Shown: positions 52,728-62,121, counted from the first letter of the stretch. The stretch is 64,000 bases of DNA from Komagataeibacter sp. FNDCF1 (GCF_021295335.1 NZ_JAIWOT010000001.1:623001-687000); one strand, 5' to 3'. Numbers and translations: made by a program. The notes: generated by a model not told the origin, from the letters alone.

Positions 52728-54686
52728 ATGAAATGGACCGAAACGGGCACACGCCTTGTCATCACTGCCCGCATGGGCCGTGCCGCACGCATCGCCACCC
52801 TTGTGGCGATGGCGGGACTGGCGGGGTGCGCCGGGCCGGTTACGGTAAGGCAGGTCTCGCTGGTGCACAGCTACCGTGTGAGTACGCGCACCGCGCTGCA
52901 GGGGGGCGCCCCCAGCGACAATACGCTGATCGTGCTGCGCCGTCATGCGCTGCTTGGCCAGTGGCGCAGGCAACCGGACCAGGCCATTGCCACCCTGCGC
53001 ATGCAGGCCACAGGCCATGATGACACGGCGGACGTGCTGTTCGCGCTGGCCGAACTCAGCTACAGGCAGGGCCTGCGGCATCATCACAGGCAGGATTTCC
53101 TTGCCGCGGCACTTTATGCCTATGCCTACCTGCAGCCCGGGCAGGGGGGGACCCCAGGCATGTATGACCCGCGTTTTCGCCAGGCCTGCGACCTGTACAA
53201 TCTGGGACTGACCGCTACCTTTGGCGCCCCGGTCACAATTGCGGACCAGACCCTTGCACTGCCCTTTGGTACGATCGACGTGGTTGCCGACCGCGCACAA
53301 CTGCGCTGGCATGACCGCGTACTGGATAACATCCGGCCCACCGCCACGATGGGGGTGGAGGGGATCAACAATATCTATCGCACCCCAGGCCTGGGAGAGG
53401 CGCTGACCGCGCAGGCCAGCCCCGCGCTACCAGCCACTACACCCACACCGGCACGGGACGACCCGGAAGCAACACCTGATGGCAGCTTCAGCGTGGCCCC
53501 AAAACTGCGCCTGCCTGCCAGCCTGCTGTTGGAACTGGACAATCCGCGTATGCAGGTGCTGGGCACGCAGCTGCATGGACGGCTGGTGCTGCGTGTCATG
53601 GACCAGGACACCAGTACCACACCCATCGGCACGGCGCAGGTGCCCACCGCATATGACCAGACCACGGCGCGGGCGCTCAGCCTGGTCGATACCGCACTGG
53701 GGACCAAGGAATATCGTGGATTCTTTGATGGCACGACCTTTGACGGAACACATCCGCGCCTGGTTGCCATGAATCCGCACCGGCGGGGCAGCATGCCGGT
53801 CATATTCGTGCATGGCACGGCGTCCAGCCCATATCGCTGGGCCAACATGGTCAATGACCTGCTGGAAGAACCGGCCATACGCGACCATTTCGACTTCTGG
53901 TTTTTTTCCTACGCCACATCAAATCCCATACCATATTCCGCTTGGCAGCTAAGGCATGCGATCACCCAGGCGGTGGCACGGCTGGGTGGCGTATCGGCCG
54001 ATCCGGCGCTGGGGCACATCACGCTGGTTGGCCACAGTCAGGGCGGCCTGCTGGCGCGCATGCTGGTGATCGACCCGGGTGAGAGGCTGTGGGAAGGCAC
54101 GGCGGGCCGCCCGCTTTCGTCCTTCCATCTCAATGCCGATACGCGCGCACTGGTGGAAAAGACGATGTTTCCCACCGCCATGCCCGAGATCCAGCGCGTG
54201 GTCTTCATATCCACCCCCCAGCATGGCAGCTATCTTGCGGGCCTGTCGGTCGCGCGCCTGATCGGCAGCATGGCCAGCCTGCCGTTCAGCGTGACCGAGA
54301 CGGCACGCGAACTGGTCACCAGCCCGGCTGGGGACAGCACCCACCTGCGCAACCGGATTCCCCGGCTGGGCAGTGTATATGCCATGTCGCCCCGCAGCGC
54401 GTTCATGCGCACGCTGCCCACCATTCCCATCGTGCCGGACGTGCATACCCATTCCATCATACCGGTATGCGGCGACCCGCATGATCTCGCTCATGCCAAT
54501 GACGGCGTGGTTTCATATGAAAGTGCGCACATACCCGGTGTTGAATCCGAACTGGTTGTCCGCAATTCGGAACATTCCACCCAGTCCAACCCTGTAACCA
54601 TAGCCGAGGTGGAACGCATCCTGCTGGAACAGCTTGCTGCCAACCCGGCACCATCCACCACATCCATACGGCCAACGGGACGATGA
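52728..54686 (+). CDS. Lipase-like alpha/beta-hydrolase lipoprotein
   Basis: 652 residues from the ATG at 52728; the ATG at 52773 would give a more standard signal (MGRAARIATLVAMAGLAGC with lipobox). The N-terminal 330 residues have no known domain but include helical repeats (DDTADVLFALAELSYRQGLRHHHRQDFLAAALYAYAYL). The alpha/beta hydrolase domain begins MPVIFVHGTASSPYRWANMVNDL, has the nucleophile elbow GHSQGGL and FISTPQHGSYLAG. The catalytic histidine is probably in VVRNSEHSTQSNP and the acid in HANDGVVSYESA. It is probably anchored in the outer membrane, acting on a lipid or polymer ester. The next gene overlaps it by four bases. Confidence 0.82.
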   Translation: MKWTETGTRLVITARMGRAARIATLVAMAGLAGCAGPVTVRQVSLVHSYRVSTRTALQGGAPSDNTLIVLRRHALLGQWRRQPDQAIATLRMQATGHDDTADVLFALAELSYRQGLRHHHRQDFLAAALYAYAYLQPGQGGTPGMYDPRFRQACDLYNLGLTATFGAPVTIADQTLALPFGTIDVVADRAQLRWHDRVLDNIRPTATMGVEGINNIYRTPGLGEALTAQASPALPATTPTPARDDPEATPDGSFSVAPKLRLPASLLLELDNPRMQVLGTQLHGRLVLRVMDQDTSTTPIGTAQVPTAYDQTTARALSLVDTALGTKEYRGFFDGTTFDGTHPRLVAMNPHRRGSMPVIFVHGTASSPYRWANMVNDLLEEPAIRDHFDFWFFSYATSNPIPYSAWQLRHAITQAVARLGGVSADPALGHITLVGHSQGGLLARMLVIDPGERLWEGTAGRPLSSFHLNADTRALVEKTMFPTAMPEIQRVVFISTPQHGSYLAGLSVARLIGSMASLPFSVTETARELVTSPAGDSTHLRNRIPRLGSVYAMSPRSAFMRTLPTIPIVPDVHTHSIIPVCGDPHDLAHANDGVVSYESAHIPGVESELVVRNSEHSTQSNPVTIAEVERILLEQLAANPAPSTTSIRPTGR

Positions 54687-55702
54687 GGCCGCACCATTCC
54701 GGCCATGCGGGATTATGGGCCGGACGGGTCGTGACCGCCATTGGCACGGCATTGGGCACGGCGGCGCTGTATTATTCTACAATCCTGCCCGACATGCTGC
54801 GCGTGGGGCTGTCCATCGCTTTTCCTGCCTGTATTGCCGCAGCAGGGTGGCTGCGACCCGCATGGGCACGCCATGGCGTGCGTGCTGTAATGACGGCAGC
54901 GGTGGGAGCATGGTACGTAACCGACCCGCCACGCAACGACCGTATCTGGGCGCAGGAATATGCAGTCCCCGCCGATACGTGGCGGGAGGGCAATATGGTC
55001 CACGTCCATGACGTACGCAATTTCCGTTACCGCACGACCAGCGATTACCTGCCTGCGTGGTACGATGCCACCTATGACCTGAACGGGCTGGACAGCGTTG
55101 ATCTTGTTACCTCCTACTGGGCGGGAGAGAACATTGCCCACGTATTCCTGAGCTTCGGCTTCAGCGATGGGCAGCATCTCGCCATTTCCATCGAGACACG
55201 CCGGCAGGCGCGTTTTCCCTATTCCACCATCGCGGGCTTTTTCCATCATTACGAACTGTTCTATGTTACGGCCGATGAACGTGACCTGATTGGCGTGCGT
55301 ACCGATGTCCGTCATGAACGTGTCTACCTGTACCGGCTGGACCTGCAGCCCGACGTACGCACACGACTGTTCCTGAGTTATGTGTCCGCCATTCATGACA
55401 TCACGCGCCATCCGGTCTGGTACAATACCCTGACCGATAACTGCACGACCGGCATCCTGGCCCGCGCCGGGGCCAGACTGCGCTACCGGTTTGACTGGCG
55501 CGTGATTCTGAGCGGCCATACCGCCGACCTGGCCTATGACATGGGCCTGCTCGGCCCGTACGACCCCACCCGCTATCCGACTTATGACGCGCTGCATGCC
55601 GCAAGCCGCATCAACCGCCCGCCCGATGCCGTGATCGGGATGGATTATTCCACCGCCATACGCCTGCATCTGCCTGCGCCAGAGGGGCCGGGTGCGCCGT
55701 GA
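54683..55702 (+). CDS. DUF4105 (Lnb N-terminal periplasmic domain) membrane protein
   Basis: 339 residues from the ATG at 54683, overlapping the lipase-like gene (ATGA), so the two are coupled. Two or three hydrophobic helices at the N-terminus (about residues 12-80) lead into a periplasmic DUF4105 domain: DVRNFRYRTTSDYLPAWYDATYDLNGLDSVDLVTSYWAGENIAHVFLSFGF, then ELFYVTADERDLIGVRTDVRHERVYLYRLDL and the WYNTLTDNCTTGIL motif, with the conserved NC. DUF4105 is related to the N-terminal domain of Lnb lipoprotein N-acyltransferase, a likely thiol-type acyl-transfer or protease fold. Pairing with a lipase-like lipoprotein suggests an envelope-lipid function. Confidence 0.82.
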   Translation: MRPHHSGHAGLWAGRVVTAIGTALGTAALYYSTILPDMLRVGLSIAFPACIAAAGWLRPAWARHGVRAVMTAAVGAWYVTDPPRNDRIWAQEYAVPADTWREGNMVHVHDVRNFRYRTTSDYLPAWYDATYDLNGLDSVDLVTSYWAGENIAHVFLSFGFSDGQHLAISIETRRQARFPYSTIAGFFHHYELFYVTADERDLIGVRTDVRHERVYLYRLDLQPDVRTRLFLSYVSAIHDITRHPVWYNTLTDNCTTGILARAGARLRYRFDWRVILSGHTADLAYDMGLLGPYDPTRYPTYDALHAASRINRPPDAVIGMDYSTAIRLHLPAPEGPGAP

Positions 55703-55990
55703 TGCCTATTGCAATGAGTGTTGTATAAATATCACACAATACCACACATCCCGATCGGAACGGAACTGCCAGTTTGACAACATTCCTTGTTATATAAAAG
55801 AATTTTTAAAGATTAATAACGAATGCATCTTATGGTGCGTCACGACAATTCCGGGTTTGTAAGAAAAAATTACAGTGCGGGAATTTTGGACTGGATTTTC
55901 GACACGATGGAATATATCTCCAGATCGGTAATATAAATAAAAATCATATTTATATACATTCATATTATACCGAATATCGGAGTATTGATT
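55703..55990. other. AT-rich intergenic region upstream of the BamE-like lipoprotein gene
   Basis: About 290 bases, AT-rich from 55720 on, without a gene. A TTGACA at 55774-55779 is followed by TATAAA only 13 bases later, too close for a standard promoter. A small TGTAA/TTACA stem lies near 55860. The region presumably holds the promoter of the gene at 55991. Confidence 0.45.
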
Positions 55991-56371
55991 ATGAACAGAA
56001 TTTCAATTGCAGCCTGCCTTGGTGCGGTACTTCTGGTGTCGGGCTGTGCATCGTCCGGAAATACCTCCATCCGGCACGAGACAAGTGAAAGCATCGACCA
56101 GAAAATTCATGATGACCAGACCACCAAAGAGCAGGTCCGGACCATGTTCGGTGACCCGCTGAACACCAGCTTCACCGATAGTGGCCACGAGATCTGGAAA
56201 TATGATTTTGTGACATCGCACGCCAACGGCACGAATTTCATCCCGTATTATGGCGCGTTCTCCAGCGGGTCGCACGGGCAGCAGAAAAGCCTGACCATCA
56301 TCTTCAACAAGGATGTCGTCTGGCATCACACCCTGTCCTCTTCCGCCGTCAAGAGCCACCAGGGACTTTAA
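55991..56371 (+). CDS. BamE/SmpA-like outer-membrane lipoprotein
   Basis: 126 residues from the ATG at 55991, with CGGAG nine bases upstream. The lipoprotein signal is ISIAACLGAVLLVSGCASS. The mature domain holds KIHDDQTTKEQVRTMFGDPLNTSFTDSGHEIWKYDFVTSHANG, which matches the SmpA/OmlA (BamE-like) pattern T-x-(E/A)-x-V-x3-(F/L)-G-x-P. The second half, SLTIIFNKDVVWHHTLSSS, supplies the closing strands. Family members are small outer-membrane lipoproteins. This one resembles the stand-alone type more than the essential Bam complex subunit. Confidence 0.8.
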   Translation: MNRISIAACLGAVLLVSGCASSGNTSIRHETSESIDQKIHDDQTTKEQVRTMFGDPLNTSFTDSGHEIWKYDFVTSHANGTNFIPYYGAFSSGSHGQQKSLTIIFNKDVVWHHTLSSSAVKSHQGL

Positions 56372-56472
56372 GCTCTCCGGCCGCGCTTCCATGGGCGCCC
56401 TTGGGGCGTGGCTTGCGGCAGGGCTGGAATAGGGTCATCATCTTCGCAATAATATCTGTGGAGAGAACACCC

Positions 56473-57537
56473 ATGCCAACCCTGTTCACCCCGCTCAAGG
56501 TCGGTGCGCTCACGCTGCCAAATCGCGTTATCATGGCGCTGCTGACCCGCCTGCGTTCGGGCAGTACCCACATTCCCAACGACCTGATGGCTACCTATTA
56601 CGCCCAGCGCGCGCTGGCTGGGCTGATCCTATCGGAAGCGACCCCCGTCACGCCGCAGGGCATCGGTTATGAGGACGTGCCCGGCATCTGGACGACCGAA
56701 CAGGCGGAAGGGTGGAAAAAGGTTACATCCGCCGTGCATGACGTCGGCGGACGCATCTTCCTCCAGCTATGGCATGTGGGGCGGATTTCGGATCCGTATT
56801 TCCTGAATGGGGAAGCGCCCGTCGCCCCCAGCGCCATTGCAGCGAAGGGGCATGTCAGCTTACTGCGCCCCAAGCGTGACTATGTCACCCCCCGCGCGCT
56901 GGAAACCGCCGAAATCGCAGGTATCGTGGCAGCCTTCCGCCGTGGAGCCGAACTGGCGAAGGTCGCGAATTTCGATGGTGTCGAAATCCATGGCGCCAAT
57001 GGCTACCTGCTGGACCAGTTCCTGCAGGATTCAACCAACCACCGCACCGATCAGTATGGCGGTACGATCGAAAACCGCGCCCGGCTGATGCTGGAAGTCA
57101 CCGATGCCGCGATTGACGTGTGGGGGGCGGACCGGGTGGGCATGCACCTTTCGCCACGTTGTGACCTGCATGACATGGGGGATTCCAACCCTGCCGCCAC
57201 ATTTGGCTATGTGGCGGGGGAACTGGGCAGACGCGGCATTGCCTTCATCTGTGCGCGTGAGGCCGAGGGACCGGACAGCCTTGGCCCGCAGCTTAAAAAA
57301 CAGTTTGGCGGCGTATATATTGCCAATGAAAAATTCACCCCGGCCGCAGCCGAGAAAGCGGTGGAAGAGGGCAGGGCGGATGCAATAGCGTTCGGCCAGG
57401 CCTTCATAGCCAACCCCGACCTGCCCGAACGCCTGCGCGCGGGTGCTGAACTGACGCCGCCTGATCCCACCACGTTCTATACCCATGGGGCCGAAGGATA
57501 TATCGACTATCCCACGCTGGGTGAAGCGGGAGACTGA
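56473..57537 (+). CDS. Old Yellow Enzyme family NADH:flavin oxidoreductase
   Basis: 354 residues from the ATG at 56473, with GGAGAGAAC upstream. It is an FMN-binding TIM barrel: LFTPLKVGALTLPNRVIMALLTRLRS at the start, IFLQLWHVGRISDP, VEIHGANGYLLDQFLQDSTNHRTDQYGGTIENRARLMLEV (His/Asn pair for substrate binding), and ADAIAFGQAFIANPDLPERL near the C-terminus. It corresponds to NemA/ene-reductase-type enzymes that reduce activated alkenes, maleimides or nitrate esters with NAD(P)H. It stands alone on the plus strand and converges on csaA, with a 13-bp hairpin between them. Confidence 0.9.
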   Translation: MPTLFTPLKVGALTLPNRVIMALLTRLRSGSTHIPNDLMATYYAQRALAGLILSEATPVTPQGIGYEDVPGIWTTEQAEGWKKVTSAVHDVGGRIFLQLWHVGRISDPYFLNGEAPVAPSAIAAKGHVSLLRPKRDYVTPRALETAEIAGIVAAFRRGAELAKVANFDGVEIHGANGYLLDQFLQDSTNHRTDQYGGTIENRARLMLEVTDAAIDVWGADRVGMHLSPRCDLHDMGDSNPAATFGYVAGELGRRGIAFICAREAEGPDSLGPQLKKQFGGVYIANEKFTPAAAEKAVEEGRADAIAFGQAFIANPDLPERLRAGAELTPPDPTTFYTHGAEGYIDYPTLGEAGD

Positions 57538-57550
57538 ACCCGATCCGAAC

Positions 57551-57590
57551 CCCATGGGCTGCCGGGTCCTGCCCTGTGGCAGCCCATGGG
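57551..57590. terminator. Strong 13-bp hairpin between convergent genes
   Basis: Arms CCCATGGGCTGCC (57551-57563) and GGCAGCCCATGGG (57578-57590) are perfect complements around a 14-base loop, 14 bases after the Old Yellow Enzyme stop and 50 bases before the csaA stop. There is no T-run, so it may act as a transcript-end stabiliser or a factor-dependent terminator for both directions. Confidence 0.6.
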
Positions 57591-57640
57591 AGGTCAGGGA
57601 TCGTTCCGGTCGTGATCTTCGCTAGGCAGATATTCCTTAC

Positions 57641-57979
57641 CTAGAATAAGCGGCTTCCGTCGGGAACTCTTCTTTCCGGACTGACCAGCACGACATGCCT
57701 GTGCTCATCGGCAAAGCCAAGGGTCAGTACTTCTGAAATGAAAGGGCCGATCTGGCGCGGCGCAAGATTGACGACACAGGCAACCTGCCGGCCCATCAGC
57801 GTTTCTGCGTCATACAGATCGGTAATCTGGGCGCTGGACCGCTTGCTGCCAATCTGTGGTCCAAGATCAATGGTCAGTTTCCACGCAGGTTTGCGTGCCT
57901 GCGGAAAGGGCTGCACGTCCGTGATCGTACCAACACGGATGTCAACCTTGGTAAAGTCATCAATGGAAATCGTGTCCAT
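57641..57979 (-). CDS. csaA: CsaA-like tRNA-binding-domain protein
   Basis: 112 residues from the ATG at 57979, which lies eight bases after the EamA stop and has GGAG upstream; ATG at 57997 would overlap that gene. The entire protein is a single OB-fold tRNA-binding domain: IDDFTKVDIRVGTITDVQPFPQARKPAWKLTIDLGPQIGSKRSSAQI, then GRQVACVVNLAPRQIGPFISEVLTLGFAD. Length matches CsaA of Bacillus (about 110 residues), a dimeric protein with chaperone or secretion-related activity. It is co-transcribed with the EamA exporter. Confidence 0.9.
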   Translation of the reverse strand: MDTISIDDFTKVDIRVGTITDVQPFPQARKPAWKLTIDLGPQIGSKRSSAQITDLYDAETLMGRQVACVVNLAPRQIGPFISEVLTLGFADEHRHVVLVSPERRVPDGSRLF

Positions 57980-57986
57980 TCTTTTT

Positions 57987-58982
57987 CTATACTCCATTTT
58001 CTGCCAGGGATTCGGAAGTGTTACGGCGTCCGGACACGCGTCTGTGGTGAACGGAAACGCATGTCAGGACACTCAGAACAATCAGGACAAAGGCCGCCAT
58101 CTCAAGCGGGCGTGGCCAGCGATCTTCCCACAGGCACCCATAGATCAGTGCAAACAGGGTCTCGAACAGGATCATCTGCCCTGTCATGGTAAGGGGGACA
58201 AGGCGGCTCATCCGGTTCCAGAAGGCATTGCCAAAAATCGAGGCCGTGATGGCAAGCGTGATTGCAACCAGTGCAAACCATTCCCATTCGCCAGGATCGT
58301 GATGGCTGCCATGGATCAGGAATGCAGCCGGTACCAGAAGAACGGCCTGCGCCCCGGTCATCAGGCCTGTCAGCAGGTTCCAGTCATCAACGGAAATATC
58401 TGACAGGCGCATAAGGCAGCGGCTGTTGCCCACGGTATAGCTCGTCCATGACGCCAGTGCCATAACGGCAAACACAAGGCCAGTGACGGACTGGCCGGTT
58501 GCCCCCGGCGAGGCCACGGCCTGCCACCCGATGCAGATCGCACCGCCCGCGCACAGAAGCAGCGAAGGCGCAAGGGCAGCCAGTGAAACCGCCCCCCTGT
58601 CCCGGCTGCCGACAATGGTTACGACGACGGGCAGAAAACCCATGACAAGTGATGTCAGGGCAATGCCACCGGTTCGCACTGCCATGGACAGCAGGATGTA
58701 GTACAGCGTGTTTCCAAGCAGGGACAGCCAGAACAGGGCAAACCAGTCGTGTCGATCCAGACCGGAAACAAGTCTGCGCCAGCGCGGCGCGGCAAGTACG
58801 GCGGCAATGACGCCGTAAGCCAGGTACCGACCGGTAGAGAGCTGTAGCGGTGTAAACGCCCGGACCAGTTCGGGAGCCAGCATGATCAGGCCCCACAGGG
58901 CGCCTGCGCCAGCGCCCCACATCATCCCCAACGGAATATTATGGACAGAACCGGGCTGGTCTGTTGTTTCCGCCGCTGTCAT
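57987..58982 (-). CDS. EamA/DMT family transporter
   Basis: 331 residues starting at 58982. Ten hydrophobic segments form two EamA repeats (GALWGLIMLAPELVRAFTPLQLSTGRYLAYGVIAAVLA, and later FALVAITLAITASIFGNAFWNRMSRLVPLTMTGQMILFETLFALIYGCLWEDRWP). It is divergent from an Lrp/AsnC regulator, a common arrangement for amino-acid exporters. The C-terminal cytoplasmic tail (VHHRRVSGRRNTSESLAENGV) is basic. The specific substrate is not evident. The gene is followed by csaA with an eight-base gap. Confidence 0.87.
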   Translation of the reverse strand: MTAAETTDQPGSVHNIPLGMMWGAGAGALWGLIMLAPELVRAFTPLQLSTGRYLAYGVIAAVLAAPRWRRLVSGLDRHDWFALFWLSLLGNTLYYILLSMAVRTGGIALTSLVMGFLPVVVTIVGSRDRGAVSLAALAPSLLLCAGGAICIGWQAVASPGATGQSVTGLVFAVMALASWTSYTVGNSRCLMRLSDISVDDWNLLTGLMTGAQAVLLVPAAFLIHGSHHDPGEWEWFALVAITLAITASIFGNAFWNRMSRLVPLTMTGQMILFETLFALIYGCLWEDRWPRPLEMAAFVLIVLSVLTCVSVHHRRVSGRRNTSESLAENGV

Positions 58983-59073
58983 AATGTGATTCTCCCTGCC
59001 TGGAGAAACATATCATCGGAAAAGTGAGTTTTGTGCTCTTGATTCATACTCCAAATGCAACAAAAAATCACTC
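58983..59073. promoter_or_regulatory. Divergent promoter/operator region, EamA exporter and Lrp regulator
   Basis: The 91-bp gap is AT-rich and has an imperfect inverted repeat: AAGTGAGTTTTGTGC (from about 59021) against GCAACAAAAAATCACTC (about 59057-59073). This is the expected place and kind of element for autoregulation and exporter control by the Lrp protein. The exact site is not determined. Confidence 0.45.
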
Positions 59074-59574
59074 ATGAAAAAAAATCCCCCTCCACGCACC
59101 CTGGATACGTTTGACCGCGCCATCCTGCGGATCATCCAGCACGACAATAAAATGCCACAGCGGCAGATTGCCGCGCAGGTAAACCTTTCCGCTGCCGCCG
59201 TACAGCGCCGCATTGCCATGATGGAAAAAGCAGGGATTATCGTCAGTAACAGTGCAGTCGTGGATGTCAATGCGGTCCGGATGAACATTACCGCGATTGT
59301 CGAGGTGCATCTGACGGACGAACGCCTGCAGACGGTTGACAATGCCAAGACCCTGTTTCGGGCCGCGCCGGAAGTACAGCAATGTTATTATGTAACAGGC
59401 GGCATCAGCTTCATGCTGATTATCGTCTCGCAGGACATGACATCATATGAAAAAACGACACGCCGCCTTTTTGCACAAAATGAATCCGTGGAGAGCTACC
59501 GCACCCTTATCGCCCTGGATCGCGTCAAATCCGGTAGTGACATAATCATCCCATCAGGGGATTGCCCGGGGTAA
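59074..59574 (+). CDS. Lrp/AsnC family transcriptional regulator
   Basis: 166 residues from the ATG at 59074. It has a helix-turn-helix (FDRAILRIIQHDNKMPQRQIAAQVNLSAAAVQRRIAMMEKAGII) and a RAM domain (VEVHLTDERLQ, FRAAPEVQQCYYVTGGISFMLIIVSQDM). It is the paralogue of the regulator at 7941-8432. Divergent from an EamA exporter, it probably senses an amino acid and controls its export. Confidence 0.9.
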   Translation: MKKNPPPRTLDTFDRAILRIIQHDNKMPQRQIAAQVNLSAAAVQRRIAMMEKAGIIVSNSAVVDVNAVRMNITAIVEVHLTDERLQTVDNAKTLFRAAPEVQQCYYVTGGISFMLIIVSQDMTSYEKTTRRLFAQNESVESYRTLIALDRVKSGSDIIIPSGDCPG

Positions 59575-59610
59575 CCATCAGGCACGGAATGAAGAGGGGC
59601 CTGCTGCCAT

Positions 59611-60819
59611 TTACGGCCGCCCCGCCATGGTTCCGGCACGGGATGGATAAAGCACGAAGCGCAGCCAGACCCAGCCCCCCAGCGCGGACAGGACAGAGCC
59701 TGCGAATATTCCTGCCTTCGCGGTCATGAGCATTTCCGGTGCGGCGAATGCCTGACCTGCGATGAACAGGCTGATGGTAAAGCCAATGCCGCACAGCATG
59801 CACAGTCCGGACAGCATGCCCATGGGCATGGTAGCCGGCAGGCTGGCAAGCTTCAGCCGGGCGGCAAGCAGGGTTGCGCCAAAGACGCCCACGGGCTTGC
59901 CCACCACCAGTCCGAGCATGATCCCCAATGGCACGGGAGCCAGCAGCAGTCCGGGCCGCGTACCGGCCAGTGAAACCCCGACATTCATGAACCCGAACAG
60001 CGGCAGTACCAGCCATGTAACGAACGGGGCCAGTGCACGTGTCACCCGCTCGGAGGGGGAGCGGTGGCCGGACCGTGCGGTGGCAGGCAGGCAGGCTCCG
60101 GCAATCACGCCCGCAAGCGTCGGCTGCAGGCCCGAACCCAGTAGCGCGCCCCACAGGATGATCCAGCCTGGCACATAAACCCGCAGGACACGTGTTCCCG
60201 CCCGGCTGGCTGCAACCAGCGCCGCCGTGACAAGGATGGCCGCCAGCACGGCGGGCCAGTAAGGCGCGGAACCATAGAACAGGGCAATCACGATAATGCC
60301 AAGCACATCATCAAAAATGGCCAGCGTCATGAGCCATGTTCTCGCCGCCGCGGATACGCGCGCACCAAGGGCAAGAATGATCGGCAGGGTAAAGGCGGCA
60401 TCGGTCGCAACCGGGATGGCCCAGCCCCGCATTGCCGGTCCGTGGCCCCATGTCACGCCCAGATAGATCAGCGCGGGCATGATCATTCCCCCCACGGCAC
60501 CAACAAGTGGCAGGGCCACAAGTCGGGGAGATGACAGGTGTCCGTCCGCCATTTCCTTTCTGATTTCAAGAATGACCAGCAGAAAGAACAGTGCCATCAG
60601 GCCGTCCGATACCCATCCATTCAGGGTTGTGGGCCCGTGTGCCCCCAGCATGGCAAGCCGCATCGGTAATGTTACCATGGCCCGGTAGGTTCCGGCCCAT
60701 GGCCCGTTGGCCATGACAAACCCGGCCAGTGAAGCCAGAAGCAGCGCCAGCGCGCCCCCGGCGGGTGACGAGACAAGAAACCGGATATGCCGGTTCCAGG
60801 CTGTGCGGAGCTGGATCAT
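59611..60819 (-). CDS. nhaA: Na+/H+ antiporter NhaA
   Basis: 402 residues from the ATG at 60819; the frame is open to 60864, but the internal start matches the usual N-terminus. It contains the NhaA signatures: NGWVSDGLMALFFLLVILEIRKEMADGHLSS, ATDAAFTLPIILALGARV, and the ion-binding double aspartate in LMTLAIFDDVLGIIVIALFY. About twelve helices are present. It exchanges sodium for protons across the inner membrane in pH and salt homeostasis, relevant to acid-producing bacteria. Confidence 0.92.
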   Translation of the reverse strand: MIQLRTAWNRHIRFLVSSPAGGALALLLASLAGFVMANGPWAGTYRAMVTLPMRLAMLGAHGPTTLNGWVSDGLMALFFLLVILEIRKEMADGHLSSPRLVALPLVGAVGGMIMPALIYLGVTWGHGPAMRGWAIPVATDAAFTLPIILALGARVSAAARTWLMTLAIFDDVLGIIVIALFYGSAPYWPAVLAAILVTAALVAASRAGTRVLRVYVPGWIILWGALLGSGLQPTLAGVIAGACLPATARSGHRSPSERVTRALAPFVTWLVLPLFGFMNVGVSLAGTRPGLLLAPVPLGIMLGLVVGKPVGVFGATLLAARLKLASLPATMPMGMLSGLCMLCGIGFTISLFIAGQAFAAPEMLMTAKAGIFAGSVLSALGGWVWLRFVLYPSRAGTMAGRP

Positions 60820-60890
60820 GCCCTTACCTTGCAGCCTTCCTCCCGTATGGCAAGAAGCCTGCATGGCAGGAACGGGCGTGCCGCGTTCTT

Positions 60891-61319
60891 TCAGATGATC
60901 GCGGTGTCCTCGGGCTGGGTGTTCACTTCCCCTGCCTGGTCGGGTTCATCCGTATGATCGGGCAGGCGATCGGCCAGCAGGGCGCGGGGACGGCCAATCC
61001 ACAGGCCGTCGCGCAGGTGATCGCGCCGGGGATTGGTGGTGGATGGATGGATGAGAATGCTCAGCCCCGCATGGTTGAGCATGAGCCATGGGACGAGCCG
61101 GGCGAATATATCGCGCCCAAAGGCGATCTGGTACATGGGAGCGACATGTGGCCCGACCGCGGTTTCATGCCACCTTCCCAGCCTTACGGCAAAGCGGGCC
61201 GCAATCTGCTCGCGCAGCTGGGCCGCCATGTCACGCGCCCGCGTGCCATCAAAATAGACATGGGCGTGATAGCTTGCGATTTCGGACAGGGGACGGGGGG
61301 ATGGCAGGCGTTCAATCAT
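60891..61319 (-). CDS. DOPA 4,5-dioxygenase family protein
   Basis: 142 residues starting at 61319. The sequence [30 protein letters not shown], then [54 protein letters not shown], has the three histidine motifs (HAHVYF, GPH-P, H-P-T) of the small bacterial DOPA-dioxygenase family. Bacterial members have no settled role and may act on other catechols. The C-terminal 25 residues are acidic and unrelated to the domain. It follows the YceI gene by 22 bases on the same strand. Confidence 0.85.
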   Translation of the reverse strand: MIERLPSPRPLSEIASYHAHVYFDGTRARDMAAQLREQIAARFAVRLGRWHETAVGPHVAPMYQIAFGRDIFARLVPWLMLNHAGLSILIHPSTTNPRRDHLRDGLWIGRPRALLADRLPDHTDEPDQAGEVNTQPEDTAII

Positions 61320-61341
61320 GCGGTCGGGCTTCCGGTCTGGA

Positions 61342-61938
61342 TTAGCTGGGGGGATTGGGCAGGGTGATGCGCGTTTCCGTGCGCATGCGTGGCTTTACGG
61401 TATGCAGCATGGTGGACATACCCCACTGGCGGCCATCAAACGTACCTGTACTGTCCAGCAGGGTCAGCGTGTTGGCGGTAAAGACCATCTGGGTCAGCAG
61501 GGTCATGGGATGGGTCTGGCCGCGCATGGTCATATGTCCCGCCATGCGTGACTGAACCTGCCCCCTGACCACGCGGGGGCTGCAGTCACCCACGTAGCGG
61601 GCGGTGGGCCAGCGGTCACTGTCCAGCATGTTGCCGGACTTTGCTGCCTGGCGTTCAACCATGGTGTTCATGTGCACGGTGGTGGCGTCCATGGTCAGGT
61701 CCACATGGCAGGTCTGGCGCGACAGGTCATAGTCCAGCGTGCCGGATACTTTGCCGAACTGCCCGTCCATGGCCCCGACGATACTGTCGGCATGCAGCAG
61801 CACGCTTGTATTGGCGGGGGTCAGGACCAGATGCTGGCTCCCGGCACGGGCGGCGGACGGCAGGGCCACAGGGGCGAGGCTGAGCAGCAGTGCAGCCCAA
61901 AGGCCACCACGATGAAGGATGGGGTCTGTATCACTCAT
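61342..61938 (-). CDS. YceI-family periplasmic lipid-binding protein
   Basis: 198 residues starting at 61938. A signal peptide ends near SAARAGS. The YceI lipocalin-like barrel follows: [71 protein letters not shown], and [20 protein letters not shown] with the conserved TMRG-x-HP segment. YceI proteins bind polyisoprenoid or amide lipids in the periplasm. It is probably co-transcribed with the DOPA-dioxygenase-like gene. Confidence 0.86.
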   Translation of the reverse strand: MSDTDPILHRGGLWAALLLSLAPVALPSAARAGSQHLVLTPANTSVLLHADSIVGAMDGQFGKVSGTLDYDLSRQTCHVDLTMDATTVHMNTMVERQAAKSGNMLDSDRWPTARYVGDCSPRVVRGQVQSRMAGHMTMRGQTHPMTLLTQMVFTANTLTLLDSTGTFDGRQWGMSTMLHTVKPRMRTETRITLPNPPS

Positions 61939-62121
61939 GCTGGGTTAACGCATGGCGCCGCAGGGGGTTGTGCAAGCATGGCGGGTCCGGGCAGATGGAG
62001 ATGACCGACATGCGATCACCCCCTGCCTACGAGCCGAATGCGGCGCCAGTAGGGCGAAAGCCACAGAACAAGAAATATGGATCCGCAGGATCGGTCCTGC
62101 CTGCACGGGGTGGGGAACGCG

